A stretch of 64,000 bases of DNA from Victivallales bacterium. GTDB taxonomy: Bacteria > Verrucomicrobiota > Lentisphaeria > Victivallales > UBA1829. Under the pieces are notes generated by a model, which saw nothing but the letters and a program-made list of their open reading frames with translations, made no database searches and had not been told where the DNA came from. The stretch covers positions 62,001 to 126,000 of the forward strand of contig JAEEQN010000001.1 in NCBI GenBank assembly GCA_016285345.1, given 5' to 3'. Below are positions 24,576 through 34,943 of this stretch, piece by piece. The position numbers and the translations under genes were made by a program. Each line of letters begins with the position of its first letter. The stretch's first letter is position 1.

Positions 24576-27203
24576 ATGAAACATTCCAAACTGCTGATCG
24601 CGCTTGCAATGACAGGCGCCCTCTCTCTCGGCCTTACGGCGTACGCGCAGACGTCGACGAAGCCGAAACACACCTTCGCAAACCCCCTCGACGTCCTCGT
24701 CGGACATGAGCGCGGCGTCCGCGGCGGCGAGCCTGTCGTCCTCATCTACAAGGACGACTACTATCTGTTCGTCTCGCATCGCAGAGGCTACTGGTACTCC
24801 CCGGATTTCCAGAACTGGACCTATGTTGACGCCCCCAACTATCCCGCCGGCGTCGTCTCCGTCGTGGAGTTCCAGGGCGAGCTCATCGGCTGCTCGATGA
24901 ACAACCGCAACGTCTACAAGGCGATCGACCCCAAGGCCGGTACCTGGGAGAAGATCGGCGAGCTCAGCAGCGACCGCTACGGCGACGCCAACCTGTTCGC
25001 CGACGGCGACCGTCTGTACCTGTATTTCGGCTGGTCGCAGATCATGCCGTTCCAGGTCGTCGAACTCGACACCAAGACCTTCAAGGAAAAGGCCGAACCC
25101 ATTCCGCTGTTCTTCAGCGACATCAAGAACCACGGCTTCGAGGCGCGCAAGCCCGAGGACGTGATCTACTCCATTTTCGGCGGACGTCGCGACTACGGTC
25201 CCGAGGAGTTTCCCTGGATCGAAGGTCCCTGGATGACCAAGCACAACGGCAAGTACTACCTGCAGTACGCCGCCATCGGCCTTGAGTTCATTTCCTACTC
25301 CCACGGCGTGTACGTCTCCGACAGCCCCACCGGACCGTTCGTCTACTCCGAACACAATCCGCTCACGTTCAAGACCAGCGGATTCGAGGTCGGCGCCGGA
25401 CACGGCAGCACCTTCCACGACAAGAAGGGCAACCTCTGGACCATCTGCATGATCCCGGCCCACTACGGTGAAAACGGACGCGGCTCCGAACTCGCGATCT
25501 TCCCGACCGCCGTGGACAAGGACGGCGTGATGTATTCCGATACCGCCTATGGCGATTATCCGCAGTATTTCCCGAACGACCGCAAGGTCGGCGGCGCGGA
25601 CAACTATACCGACTGGAAGCTTCTCTCCTACAAGAAGCGCACCGAAGTCTCCTCCACCGCGGCCAACCATCCCGCGGTCAACGCCCTCGACGAGGATTTC
25701 CTCACCTGCTGGGCGGCCGAGACGAGCAATCCCGGCGAATACTTCATGGTCGACCTCGGCGGCGAGGCCAGCATCAATGCCATTCAGCTGAACTGGGACC
25801 AGGTCAGAGCCCCGCAGGCGACGACCGGCGGTAATCGTCCTGCCGGTCAGGGCGCCGGTGGCGCTGGCGGCATGGGTGCTATGGGCGGATTCGGTGGCTT
25901 CGGCGGCGGTGCTCCCGCTGGTGGCGCTCCTGCCGGTGGCTTCGGTGGTTTCGGCGGCTTCGGCGGCGGTGCTCCCGGCGCTGGTGCTGCTCCCGGTGGC
26001 GCTCCTGCCGGTGGCTTCGGTGGTTTCGGCGGCTTCGGCGGCGGTGCTCCCGGCGCTGGTGCCGGTGCTGCTCCCGCTGGTGGCGCTCCTGCCGGTGGCT
26101 TCGGTGGTTTCGGCGGCTTTGGCGGCGGCGCTCCCGGCGCTGGTGCTGCTCCTGCCGGCGGCTTCGGTGGATTTGGCGGCGGTGCCGCTCCTGCCGGCGG
26201 TGCTGCCGGCGGTCAGGTCGGCCAGAATCGTCCTCGTCCGCAGGGTCAGGGCGCTGGCGGCGCTCCTGCCGGTGGCATGGGCGGATTCGGCGGCGGAATG
26301 GGCGGCTTCGGCGGCGGCATGGGCGGTATGTTCGGCGGCGGACGCTCGACCGGCCCCGATACCCGTTACCAGTGCTACAAGGTCGAAGTCTCCACCGACG
26401 GCACCAACTGGACCACGGTCATCGACAAGCCCGAGAACAACCTCGAGCTCAAGCATGACTACAACGAGTTCGAAAAGCCGGTGAAGGCCCGTTACGTCAA
26501 GGTCACCAACATCGCGACCTACGACAACTCTCTCTTCGCCATCAAGGATCTCCGCATCTTCGGTACCACCGACAAGATGAAGACCACGAAGGTCACGGAC
26601 TTCAAGGCCGTCCGCAATCCCGATGACCTCCGCGAAGCCAACCTCCTCTGGACGCCCGTGGAAGGCGCGGACGGATACGTGGTGCGCTACGGCATCGAGC
26701 CGAACAAGCTCTACAACAGCTACATCGTCTACGGCGACAACAAGCTCTACATGCACAGCCTGAACACCGCTCCCGAGAAGTACTACTTCGAGGTCGAGGC
26801 GTTCTCCAGCGGACTTCCGCAGTATCGCGAGAACCCCCTCGCCACCATCGGCACAGGCGCTGAACTCCAGCTCGGCGGCGGCCGTGGCGGCGGAATGGGC
26901 GGCTTCTCCAGCTACAATCAGGCCGGCAACACGATCGTAATGCTCAAGGAAGGCGTCGATGAATACGTGTTCGAAGACATCACGCCCGGCAACTGGAACC
27001 TCACCCACTCCTATGGCCCCAATCTCTGGAGAGGCGAGCTGACCGAGAAGGAACTCATTTCCAACGAGGACAATCCGAAGGCCACTCTTGACGTCCCGCT
27101 CACGAAGCTCGGCGTCGGCACCAAGGTTACCGGAACCCTTCGCATGAAGGTCATCCCGGGCAAGGAGAATGGCAAGATCGTCGTCTACATTGACAAAAAA
27201 TAA
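24576..27203 (+). CDS. Secreted GH43-like enzyme with discoidin domain split by a Gly-rich repeat, plus Fn3
   Basis: An 875-residue secreted protein with a signal peptide cleaved near AYA-QT. Residues about 35-350 form a five-bladed glycosidase-like domain of GH43 type: RYGDANLFADGDRLYLYFGW supplies the modulating Asp (D137) and WIEGPWMTKHNGKYYLQY the acid Glu (E216). At the position of the usual base Asp the sequence reads GGEPVV with E52. A discoidin (F5/8C) domain begins near 360 and is interrupted at about 411-592 by a Gly/Ala/Pro/Phe repeat, then resumes (RYQCYKVEVSTDGTNW, KARYVKVTNIATYDNS). A fibronectin-III-like domain (about 670-750) and a short Gly-rich stretch near 770 precede the C-terminus. 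Likely an arabinan/xylan- or galactan-active enzyme; specificity unknown. Confidence 0.8.
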   Translation: MKHSKLLIALAMTGALSLGLTAYAQTSTKPKHTFANPLDVLVGHERGVRGGEPVVLIYKDDYYLFVSHRRGYWYSPDFQNWTYVDAPNYPAGVVSVVEFQGELIGCSMNNRNVYKAIDPKAGTWEKIGELSSDRYGDANLFADGDRLYLYFGWSQIMPFQVVELDTKTFKEKAEPIPLFFSDIKNHGFEARKPEDVIYSIFGGRRDYGPEEFPWIEGPWMTKHNGKYYLQYAAIGLEFISYSHGVYVSDSPTGPFVYSEHNPLTFKTSGFEVGAGHGSTFHDKKGNLWTICMIPAHYGENGRGSELAIFPTAVDKDGVMYSDTAYGDYPQYFPNDRKVGGADNYTDWKLLSYKKRTEVSSTAANHPAVNALDEDFLTCWAAETSNPGEYFMVDLGGEASINAIQLNWDQVRAPQATTGGNRPAGQGAGGAGGMGAMGGFGGFGGGAPAGGAPAGGFGGFGGFGGGAPGAGAAPGGAPAGGFGGFGGFGGGAPGAGAGAAPAGGAPAGGFGGFGGFGGGAPGAGAAPAGGFGGFGGGAAPAGGAAGGQVGQNRPRPQGQGAGGAPAGGMGGFGGGMGGFGGGMGGMFGGGRSTGPDTRYQCYKVEVSTDGTNWTTVIDKPENNLELKHDYNEFEKPVKARYVKVTNIATYDNSLFAIKDLRIFGTTDKMKTTKVTDFKAVRNPDDLREANLLWTPVEGADGYVVRYGIEPNKLYNSYIVYGDNKLYMHSLNTAPEKYYFEVEAFSSGLPQYRENPLATIGTGAELQLGGGRGGGMGGFSSYNQAGNTIVMLKEGVDEYVFEDITPGNWNLTHSYGPNLWRGELTEKELISNEDNPKATLDVPLTKLGVGTKVTGTLRMKVIPGKENGKIVVYIDKK
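25850..26345 (+). repeat. In-frame tandem repeat encoding Gly/Ala/Pro/Phe-rich insertion
   Basis: A coding minisatellite inside the GH43/discoidin gene. A unit beginning GGTGGCGCTCCTGCC starts at 25920, 25995 and 26079, giving periods of 75 and 84 bases (25 and 28 codons, the longer one by a 9-base insertion), with degenerate copies on both sides. It encodes runs of [16 protein letters not shown] and APAGG. All length changes keep the frame. The tract uses GGT and GCT more than the flanking gene. Confidence 0.9.
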
Positions 27204-27238
27204 CGGATAACGGGCAAACCCTAAGCCCGTACTGAATT

Positions 27239-27292
27239 CTGCCGGATATTTCCGCCTTCCTCACGGATGGACGGGATGTCCGGCAGTTTTTT
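27239..27292 (+). terminator. Intrinsic terminator after the GH43/discoidin gene
   Basis: An 8-base stem, CTGCCGGA (27239-27246) with TCCGGCAG (27279-27286), is followed directly by six T. The 32-base loop contains a further short stem. It lies 36 bases after the stop codon. Confidence 0.75.
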
Positions 27293-27326
27293 ATCGTGAT
27301 TCATAAAAAACTGCATGATCCGGTGC

Positions 27327-27355
27327 TTGCAAACCAAAGATGGCGGATGTATATT
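27327..27355 (+). promoter_or_regulatory. Predicted promoter of the second GH43 gene
   Basis: TTGCAA (27327-27332), a 17-base spacer ending GCGGATG and TATATT (27350-27355) lie about 110 bases before the start codon at 27464. Confidence 0.65.
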
Positions 27356-27463
27356 AGTGGCAATCGGGGGATTCCGCAAAGAATCGGCCTGCTCCCACAG
27401 GGCTTTTCTTTTTTGAAAAAGCCATAAGAAACACAACCATTTTCAAACAGGAAGGCTCAAACC

Positions 27464-28828
27464 ATGAAACTCGTTAAAAACATCTGTATCGCAGTGTTTG
27501 CGACCTCAATCGCTATTCCGGCATTCGCAGAGAATCCGCTGATTTCCGGTGCGTTCTCCGCCGACCCGTCCGCCCATGTGTTCAACGGCAGAGTGTACGT
27601 TTTTCCGTCTCATGATATTCCGGCGCCTGCGGGATCGCGGAATAAAAAGGGGTTCAACATGCCGGACTACCATGTGTATTCGTCCGAAAACCTGTTCGAC
27701 TGGACCGATCACGGCGTGATCGTGGATCAGGAAAAAGTCCCGTGGGTGGACGGCAAAAGCTATTCCATGTGGGCTCCCGACTGCAATTGCAAAAACGGAA
27801 AATACTATTTCTATTTCCCTGCGCGCCAGAAGGAAGACGGACGCAACGCGATCGGCGTGGCGATCGCCGACAAGCCCGAAGGCCCGTATGTGCCGCAGGA
27901 AAAACCGATCCCCGGCGTGAACGGCATCGATCCGTGCATCTTCATCGATGACGACGGCACGCCGTATCTGACCTGGCAGGCGCAGGGCAACGCCCTCGTC
28001 GTCGCGCGGCTCAAGGACAATATGATTGAACTGGATTCGGAGATTGTCACGGTCAATCACAATGTGCCGAGAAACGGCCTGAAGGAAGGCCCGTTCATGT
28101 TCAAGCGCAACGGCAAATACTACTATTCGTTCCCGTGGTGCGAACGGCAGACGGAGTGCATCTGCTACTGCATGGGCGACAGCCCGATGGGACCGTTCGA
28201 ATACAAAGGCAAGATCATGGAACAGAATACGGACTGCTGGACCAATCACCACTCCGTCGTGGAGTACAAGGGCCAGTGGTATTTCTTCTACCACCACAAC
28301 GACTACTGCCGCGAACACGATGTGAACCGTTCCATCTGCGCGGAGTACCTGACGTTCAATGAGGACGGGACCATTCGGCAGATCATGCCGACGCAGCGCG
28401 GCGTGGGCATCACGCCGGCGACCAGCAGGATCCAGATCGACCGTTACTCCGCCATCGGTGACTCCAATCACGTGTGGGTCGAATACAACCGCACGGAAGA
28501 CCCGTTCGCCGGATGGAAGACGGTGTTCCGCAACAAGGACAACTACCGCCGTCCGATCTGGATCGAATACGACCGTGTGGATTTCGGGGAAAAGGACCTG
28601 TCGGCCGCCATCGTCCATGTTTTTGCGCGCGTTGGCGGAAGCGGGACTATTGAGGTTCATGCGGACGCAGTGGATGGCGACCTGATCGCGAGAATCCCGA
28701 TTGTGGCAAAGGACGAATGGCAGGACGCCTCCGCCGCTGTTCTGAAACAGCTGAAGGGCGTGCACAATCTCTTCGTTACGATGCCCGACGGCATTCTGAT
28801 GCATGTCGACTGGGTGCAGTTCAAATAA
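27464..28828 (+). CDS. GH43 glycoside hydrolase with C-terminal CBM6-like domain
   Basis: A 454-residue secreted enzyme (signal peptide cleaved after AFA-EN). The GH43 triad is visible: base D34 in FSADPSAHVF, modulator D156 in GVNGIDPCIFIDDDG and acid E208 in LKEGPFMFKRNGKYY. The architecture of residues 25-310 plus a jelly-roll of about 130 residues (DRVDFGEKDLSAAIVHVFAR to HVDWVQFK) resembles GH43-CBM6 arabinoxylan arabinofuranohydrolases or beta-xylosidases. It has its own promoter and an AGGAAGG ribosome site. With the upstream GH43-like gene and the CE1 esterases it suggests hemicellulose debranching. Confidence 0.88.
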   Translation: MKLVKNICIAVFATSIAIPAFAENPLISGAFSADPSAHVFNGRVYVFPSHDIPAPAGSRNKKGFNMPDYHVYSSENLFDWTDHGVIVDQEKVPWVDGKSYSMWAPDCNCKNGKYYFYFPARQKEDGRNAIGVAIADKPEGPYVPQEKPIPGVNGIDPCIFIDDDGTPYLTWQAQGNALVVARLKDNMIELDSEIVTVNHNVPRNGLKEGPFMFKRNGKYYYSFPWCERQTECICYCMGDSPMGPFEYKGKIMEQNTDCWTNHHSVVEYKGQWYFFYHHNDYCREHDVNRSICAEYLTFNEDGTIRQIMPTQRGVGITPATSRIQIDRYSAIGDSNHVWVEYNRTEDPFAGWKTVFRNKDNYRRPIWIEYDRVDFGEKDLSAAIVHVFARVGGSGTIEVHADAVDGDLIARIPIVAKDEWQDASAAVLKQLKGVHNLFVTMPDGILMHVDWVQFK

Positions 28829-29084
28829 GCCGGTTCAAAAGAAAGATGATTCAGCCCGGAATAAGCATTCTCCGAGGCGCGCCTGAGCGCCGGTACATCC
28901 TTTTGCGGCGTTTCGCGATACCATCAAGTCAGAAAGTGGTCCGTCTGCGTGTCCACGGCGATGTCGCGGAGAATCCTCATCATGCGGTTAATCCGGCTGC
29001 CAAATATGCTGCCCTCGGATACGATGTTCTGCATTCTTTTTGCTGAAAAGAAGAAGTATTTGGGGATAAATATAAATCAAAATA

Positions 29085-29942
29085 TCACTTCTCCTTCAAA
29101 AGTTTTTTTGTTTTTTGCAAAAATTCCTGCACGATGGCATATGCTTGCGGTTGGAGGGTTGAATTGCCCATAAATTTGGCGTATGCTCTCGGTCCAATTT
29201 GATTTAAATCCCGGAAGTGCCGTTCCAGACATTCGATCGCCTTTGAAAATGAATCTGCCTGAAGGTCTTTCTGAAGGATTTCTGCAATGACGGAATCAAC
29301 CCCTGACTTATAGTTTTCCAAAACAAAGATCAGATCATAAACATCCTTGTCTTTACGCCGATTGTCAAAAGCAAGGGCTTTCAAAACAATATAAGCAACT
29401 GGGCGGCAAACATTGATGATTTCCTCTGCTATCGTTCCATCTGGAAAAATCCGGGAGACATGACATTTGAGCGGATTGATAAACCCCAATCCAAGTCCCA
29501 ATGTCTGAATCGCAGATATATCCTCGGAAATCTGATGCATTCTGGAATCATCAGGTCCGTCATATTCTGTGGTTAAAAAGTCAATGACAATCTTTTCTCC
29601 ATCCTCCTCTTTCACAAAAGAGTGATGCTTGAGATTTCCTCTGTCATTCACAGCATTTTGGAACCCGGCTTGTTTCAGAATGTCAATGATCTCTTTGTAA
29701 CGGGGCTGATTGGAAACCGCAATGGAAACACCCAAATCGATATCCATTGTTCCGCAGTGACGTGTCAGCGAATAATCACGTGTGTTCTGCGGAGCCGTAA
29801 TATAGCGCGGAGCAAGGCCGCCAATCAGGACCAGGTCGTCTCTATATGCCCCCATAAGAGCCCACACATCCAACAGCGCGTTCTCCACCTTTTGTGTGAA
29901 AGAATCGTTGTAATCGCGAAAAGAGGTGCTGGTGTTCGGCAT
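29085..29942 (-). CDS. AbiEii-like nucleotidyltransferase (toxin candidate)
   Basis: A 285-residue protein of the AbiEii/AbiGii nucleotidyltransferase family. Motif I is LIGGLAPRY (GG 41-42), followed by HCGTMDIDLG with D67 and D69; the third acidic strand is KIVIDFLT with D121. VLKALAFDNRRKDKDVYDL matches the conserved Lys/Asp block of AbiEii proteins. Such toxins act with an AbiEi antitoxin in type IV-like abortive-infection systems. A longer reading begins at TTG 29954, but ATG 29942 has GGGAG five bases upstream and is preferred. It starts 2 bases after the AbiEi-like gene. Base composition is AT-richer than the neighbours, suggesting acquisition. Confidence 0.8.
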   Translation of the reverse strand: MPNTSTSFRDYNDSFTQKVENALLDVWALMGAYRDDLVLIGGLAPRYITAPQNTRDYSLTRHCGTMDIDLGVSIAVSNQPRYKEIIDILKQAGFQNAVNDRGNLKHHSFVKEEDGEKIVIDFLTTEYDGPDDSRMHQISEDISAIQTLGLGLGFINPLKCHVSRIFPDGTIAEEIINVCRPVAYIVLKALAFDNRRKDKDVYDLIFVLENYKSGVDSVIAEILQKDLQADSFSKAIECLERHFRDLNQIGPRAYAKFMGNSTLQPQAYAIVQEFLQKTKKLLKEK

Positions 29943-29944
29943 GA

Positions 29945-30979
29945 TCACTCCCAAAACATTTTATTTTGTCGCAAGTATTCCGCCTGATCTTCATTGCGTC
30001 CGGGCATTTTTTTCAAATCCAGGTACAATTGGACATCTGAAACGACCGGATAATCATTGACTTTCTGCTCTCCGATGAAAATTCGCTCTGACTGCGGAAT
30101 GTACAGAACAACATTTCCCCCGTTTTCCACTGGGAACAAATCCATACACTCTTCCGGCATCTCCTGAACGTATGCCGTGAGCATGTCCTGTTTCATATAT
30201 GGCTCACGCAAATATGCCCCCGCAGGGCCCATGTATGCGAATTTTATCTTCCGATCCGTCAATATTCCGTTCAGTTTTCTCAGACCATCATCGTAGTTGG
30301 TGAAGTGCATGGCGAACATCTGACGCTTGATGTATCGGGCAAAACGATAAACAGCAGACCAGTCATTCAGCATCTTATCAGGCGCAGTCAATTCATATTT
30401 GCCATTACTTAAGGCAATGTATTCCTCTTGGAGCATTTTTTTCAAGACCATCGAAACATAGCCGCGTGTGACACCGGCGGCATCCGAGAGTTCTCCCTGT
30501 GTCCATTTCCGTCGCGGCTCTGCCAGAAAGAGCCGAGGCAAAGAGCTGGCTTTCCCCACAAAAACCGTTCCGCTGTTTCGAGCCACACCTTTCTTTTTGC
30601 CCAAAATTGAAACAATGTAACAAAAAGACGGGAATTCTATCTTTGAAGAACCTTCGGGAGAGTAGAAATTGAGCCTGGAACCGTCAAATTGTTCGATTAA
30701 CATCTGTGGAATCTGAAATGAAACCAGCAGAATTCTTTGATTTTCAATGTCCAGTTTCTTCGATAACGCATCGTACCTTTCCGCCGTTTTGACTGAAACA
30801 GCGGATGTTATAACAATATACAGGGTAATTCCCGATTGTGTTTTGAAAATACAATCATAAGGCCTATTTGCAAAGATCATCGGTTCTGTTATGAACGATC
30901 CGGCCAGATGATGCTTTTCAAAAACCTTTTTTAAATTTTCAATCAGATACACCGATATTTGTTTTTCTCGCAATGCCAT
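29945..30979 (-). CDS. AbiEi-like antitoxin/transcriptional regulator
   Basis: A 344-residue protein directly upstream of the AbiEii-like gene. Residues about 158-190 form a winged helix-turn-helix (KWTQGELSDAAGVTRGYVSM, VLKKMLQEEYI), as in AbiEi-type antitoxins, but here it is central. The N-terminal 130 residues (DCIFKTQSGITLYIVITS, NQRILLVSFQIP) look like an alpha/beta domain reminiscent of restriction-endonuclease-like folds, without clear catalytic residues. The C-terminal domain resembles the substrate-like half of AbiEi proteins. ATG 30979 is chosen; it has GGAGG 10 bases upstream and the longer frame runs into the promoter. It probably represses the operon and counters the toxin. Confidence 0.7.
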   Translation of the reverse strand: MALREKQISVYLIENLKKVFEKHHLAGSFITEPMIFANRPYDCIFKTQSGITLYIVITSAVSVKTAERYDALSKKLDIENQRILLVSFQIPQMLIEQFDGSRLNFYSPEGSSKIEFPSFCYIVSILGKKKGVARNSGTVFVGKASSLPRLFLAEPRRKWTQGELSDAAGVTRGYVSMVLKKMLQEEYIALSNGKYELTAPDKMLNDWSAVYRFARYIKRQMFAMHFTNYDDGLRKLNGILTDRKIKFAYMGPAGAYLREPYMKQDMLTAYVQEMPEECMDLFPVENGGNVVLYIPQSERIFIGEQKVNDYPVVSDVQLYLDLKKMPGRNEDQAEYLRQNKMFWE

Positions 30980-31000
30980 AATTCCATAACCTCCGTGTTT

Positions 31001-31029
31001 AATATATGGCACGTTTTACTGTTTGTCAA
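31001..31029 (-). promoter_or_regulatory. Consensus promoter of the AbiE-like operon
   Basis: On the minus strand TTGACA (31029-31024), exactly 17 bases, and TATATT (31006-31001) sit about 20 bases before the start codon, close to ideal sigma-70 spacing. Confidence 0.75.
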
Positions 31030-31795
31030 ATCAATCCGCATAAAAAATCATGATATTTTTAAACTATGGATTGAGTGAAAAACAACAAAACTGGTCCATA
31101 TATTTAATTCTTGTGCTGGATTAATCCAAAGATAAAAGCGCCGATGAGCGTACCGGTTGCTGGGGAACTGATCCGGCGCGATCATAACATTCACTGGAAA
31201 ACCGCCCATGTTGTGTCCGGTTTGGGTTTGCGAAAACGGGACAGGAGCGAGTTGACTTCGTTCGAACAGTTTCTGCTGGATCAGCGTTTTTTTCAACCCC
31301 GAAAAACCGGTTTGCTATTTTGTTGTTTTTGAGCGCGACGAGGGGCTGGGCGACAGTCATGGCGTTGACCGTTTTGCCGTAGTGTTTGTCAGGATGCGAT
31401 TTTATTTTACGCCTTGTTTTTCTTCTAGCCATGGATACCCGCTCCGACCTGAATGACCGGGAAGCCACTGTCGTGGCAATCCGCCGGGCTGGGATGAAAT
31501 GGTATTTCTGCCGTGAACCCGTTGGACCTGAGCACACCAACGAGGTTTCAATCCCCGCGATCTTGAGACACGCACGGAGGAAGGATGAGGTGGCAGTGTC
31601 GCCCGTATGACCTCCATGCCGACGGAAACCGGTTGGCGTCCGTGAGGATGCATGGCAAGGCCGCGCCCATTGAGCCGCCGGAGATTGTCGATGCCGGCAG
31701 AAAAAGAGCGCAGGCTCGGTCTTGTCGATATTTGTGACTTCGTAGGTGTGGTCTGCCATCTTCGTTCCCCTCAATAGAGTATATTAAAAAGAGAA
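31030..31795. other. No intact gene; probably decayed coding DNA
   Basis: About 770 bases with no convincing gene. Several mutually overlapping open frames exist on both strands but none has family-like composition, a ribosome site or a signal. The mix of moderately GC-rich and AT-rich patches next to the AbiE-like pair suggests remnants of inserted and degraded sequence. Confidence 0.45.
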
Positions 31796-32761
31796 TTAAT
31801 AAGAGTTAACATTCAGATCATTTTGATTCTTGTTGATATATAATTTTACAAACAATCTGGAATATATATAATTGTTATTATTGCTATTGTTAAACATTGT
31901 GGTTGTAATAACCCCTTTTCCATAATTTTTACCACACTTAATATAAAAGAAATATTGTGTATTCCTATCTTTGAACGGGATTTTGAGCTTCTTTGCGGCA
32001 TATTCACCTTCCGGTGCCTGGGTGAGCCAAGTTATATCAGTGATATCAACCTTGTCCCGCCCGTTCGTGCCAGCTAGAACGAGGCCATCGTCCGGATCGG
32101 AGGAAATGAAACGCAGGTAAAAATTAATGGGAACAGTACTATCTTGATAAGGGTTCGTTTTTCCAAAATGATTTCACCTTGGTTGTCACGCTCGAAATCA
32201 AGACGAAGATACTTTTTAAGTGGAATTGCTTCTCCCAACTTCAGTTCCTTTTTTTTCAAATATCCATCTGCAATTTCAGAAAGGTCGAAAACTGTCAGGA
32301 GCTGCCGCTCTTCATCATATTCAAGATGGGCGTCCCCTTTCACTAATGCAGCCAAAGTCCCGATTTCCCTCAGCTTAATATGGCAGTTTTCCTGAATCGC
32401 CGACTTGGGAGTATTTGCTGCTTCAGATGTGTAAAATGTTATATTTTCTGTGCGATAGCCATCTTTATCAAACGATATGGAAACACTCGTGTAGCGGCTT
32501 TTCTCTATCGTAAAACTGCCGTTTATTTTTCTAGTTTCCCTTATATGTTCAGATTTGAGACCAAAATCTTTTGGGACGGCTGAAATCAAGATCTAATGTA
32601 ACATCTTCCAGTTCCCGGTTATTCATATCCGTCACTTTTCCAACGAGATGAATCCTGGCGCCGTTTGAATTAATCGCACTGGCAACAAGAAAAATACCGG
32701 CTCCAAAAATGATGAAAAAAAGGAGACACTTTACTGTTTCGCGATTGTTTGAATCTGTCAT
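31796..32761 (-). pseudogene. Doubly frameshifted gene for a membrane-anchored protein of about 320 residues
   Basis: Three consecutive frames join into one protein. Residues 1-70 start at ATG 32761 with a membrane helix (CLLFFIIFGAGIFLVASAI) and continue LVGKVTDMNNRELEDVTLDL. Near 32570 one extra base in a CCCAAAA tract shifts the frame into DFGLKSEHIRETRKINGSF. Near 32150 one base is missing from a run of five A, after which SDPDDGLVLAGTNGRDKVDI and YFFYIKCGKNYGKG follow, with TAA at 31796. The two shifts cancel, so total length divides by three. The extracytoplasmic part looks like beta-rich carboxypeptidase-regulatory-like repeats. Family not recognised. A sequencing error is possible, though two independent shifts favour decay. 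Confidence 0.65.
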
Positions 32762-32982
32762 TTTGTCCCCCAGGATTGAGTTCAGGGCATCTCTATTAAG
32801 TGGGATTCGACGGCTTTTTGCATCTGGGCAAATCCCGATTGGGAAGATTTTCGGTGGTTACCTTCAGGCAGCCACGCTCAAATCTTCTTGCGTCATCTTG
32901 TTTGCCTGTCTGCTGAAAATCCACTAGATCGAATCAATAGAGATACCCTTTATCAATTTGTCGCCAATGAAAGGCCGTGCCC

Positions 32983-34263
<1,281 letters not shown>

Positions 34264-34351
34264 TCAAACTCGGAAACAGCAGGCGAAAGCCCGGACGCAT
34301 CAGCCGGATGATCAGGCCGGTTTTTCGGCGGGAATTCCTTGATTTCACCTT

Positions 34352-34380
34352 AATATACATCCCACGTGTTTTATTTGCAA
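34352..34380 (-). promoter_or_regulatory. Predicted promoter of the minus-strand CE1 gene
   Basis: On the minus strand TTGCAA (34380-34375), a 17-base spacer ending GGGATG and TATATT (34357-34352) precede the gene by about 160 bases, leaving a long leader. Confidence 0.6.
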
Positions 34381-34703
34381 GTGTCGGTTTTCTTTTTTTG
34401 TGATGGTATAACTTTTTTTGAGGGAAAGTCAAGATGAGAAGAGAATCTGCTCAATCCAAACAGCGCACAATTCTCTGTTTGAGCTTATTTTAGATGAGGT
34501 CGAGTCCCCATCTCGAAACCGCCGAAAACGGAGAATTTGGGTCGGGAGTGCCCCTGAGCTCAGACGAAAGTGCGACTTATTGGATTCTCTGCGGAGAAAG
34601 AGAAGGGCGATTATTCATTCCGTAACCCTCGAATTGAGGTGGACTTAGGAAGAGAAGAAGAAAGCATCATCGTGAGGACGATGATGCCGTGAAGACAAAA
34701 AAA
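34381..34703. other. Non-coding stretch between CE1 promoter and tRNA-Val
   Basis: I see no gene here. A 76-codon frame at 34418-34648 has no ribosome site or family pattern and is rich in Arg and Ser. No terminator-like hairpin stands out. Confidence 0.5.
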
Positions 34704-34780
34704 TGGTGGTCGCTGGGAGACTCGAACTCTCGACCTCATCCGTGTGAAGGATGCGTTCTAACCAACTGAACTAAGCGACC
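34704..34780 (-). tRNA. tRNA-Val(CAC)
   Basis: The minus strand folds into a complete cloverleaf: acceptor GGTCGCT/AGCGACC, D stem GTTC/GAAC, anticodon stem CATCC/GGATG with loop TTCACAC (anticodon CAC, reading GUG), T loop TTCGAGT, discriminator A and encoded CCA. The T stem has one mismatch (A-C). The valine anticodon follows directly from the loop. Confidence 0.93.
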
Positions 34781-34943
34781 ATCAAGAAAAACTGTAACCA
34801 TTACTATACATCTTTTCCCGGAAAAATCAAGTCGAGGACCCTTTTTTCCGGGAAAAAAGCATCCGTTCCGCCTGGAGCGTCGTTTTTCGGCCTTTTACCC
34901 TGTTCTTAACGCAAAAATACAAAGAGGGAATATACTTTTCAGT

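Noticed and set aside
25850..26345. Possible CRISPR array because of regular repeats
   Set aside because: Units are in frame, encode Gly-rich peptide, have no unique spacers and lie within a gene. No cas genes are present in the window.
24543..27008. 821-codon open frame opposite the GH43/discoidin gene
   Set aside because: Long antisense frames are expected in this GC-rich DNA. The plus frame has a signal peptide, known domains, promoter and terminator; the minus frame is Ala/Thr/Ser-rich only because of the repeat.
31121..31774. 217-codon minus-strand frame in the decayed patch
   Set aside because: Composition is erratic, it overlaps other frames of similar length, and no family motif is visible. 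I considered a broken transposase but could not find any catalytic block or terminal inverted repeats.
34418..34648. 76-codon frame upstream of tRNA-Val
   Set aside because: No ribosome site, Arg/Ser-rich low-information sequence, and it lies in the leader/promoter area of the divergent CE1 gene.
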